A stretch of 64,000 nt of DNA from assembly GCA_025618425.1 (NCBI GenBank), contig CM046850.1:27222133-27286132 (forward strand). The letters run 5' to 3'. Positions 63,821 through 64,000 of this stretch are shown here, in pieces. The stretch is from Heliocidaris tuberculata (taxonomy: Eukaryota > Echinodermata > Echinoidea > Camarodonta > Echinometridae). The notes beneath the pieces were generated by a model. It did no database searches. It was given only the letters and a program-made list of their open reading frames with translations, and was not told the origin of the DNA. The translations under genes and the position numbers were made by a program. The first letter of the stretch is position 1. The number at the start of each line of letters is the position of its first letter.

Positions 63821-64000
63821 ATCATCAAAGCATTGATAAAGATATGGTAATAAGTAAAATATGCATATCGATATCATGAACAGAAAATGGAATTAAAGAT
63901 CACATAAAAAACGAAGTGATGGGAAAAAATATCTTTAATAACAGCAAATTGAGTAGAGAAGATATAACACAAAATAATAGAAAAAATAAACACTAATAAA
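63821..64000. other. Receptor intron 4 continues past the window
   Basis: A-rich, nothing recognised. The next receptor exon (Cys-loop region) was not found before 64000. Confidence 0.4.

Overview
This is eukaryotic, intron-rich animal DNA. There are no operons. The coding content is three multi-exon genes buried in transposable elements, microsatellites and inverted repeats. The gene families suggest a marine deuterostome invertebrate: a tandem pair of secreted proteinase-K/aqualysin-type subtilases and a nicotinic acetylcholine receptor-like subunit. The many short inverted-repeat elements and a long foldback transposon resembling the sea-urchin TU class make an echinoderm, probably a sea urchin, my best guess. 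This is inference; no species marker is present.

Layout. (1) 1-2.1 kb: CT/GA low-complexity DNA and a small hAT-type MITE with an 8-bp target duplication. (2) 2.2-15.7 kb, minus strand: subtilase gene A, with eight coding exons (358 aa), an upstream non-coding exon, a promoter with two CACGTG boxes and a 3'UTR. Its introns hold a CR1/L2-like LINE end, an inverted minisatellite, a Harbinger-like MITE, and a nested element carrying a SAP-domain ORF. (3) 18.7-29.9 kb, minus strand: gene B, a tandem paralogue (365 aa) with identical intron phases and a recognisably duplicated promoter and 3'UTR. (4) 30-37 kb: intergenic DNA with an RNase H-bearing LINE fragment, three tRNA-like SINE heads, a TTAA-type MITE and short duplications just upstream of the next gene. 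(5) 37.2 kb to the window end, plus strand: the first four coding exons of a nicotinic receptor-like gene (signal peptide, N-terminal helix, the 45-bp exon and the 110-bp exon). The rest lies beyond the window.

The 14-kb first intron of the receptor gene holds an L1/Tx1-clade LINE with a 635-codon open frame. It also holds a 6.4-kb foldback element (40758-47197) with arms of about 2.4 kb and a 6-bp flanking duplication, which is itself interrupted by a 1.35-kb hAT-like insertion with a perfect 8-bp duplication. A second hAT-like MITE sits exactly at the splice donor of receptor exon 2, and its target duplication copies the donor. Nested insertions occur in at least four places, so relative insertion order can be read directly.

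The two subtilases are predicted secreted serine endopeptidases made as zymogens (signal peptide, I9-type propeptide, S8A catalytic domain). The receptor gene is unrelated to them and is simply their neighbour.
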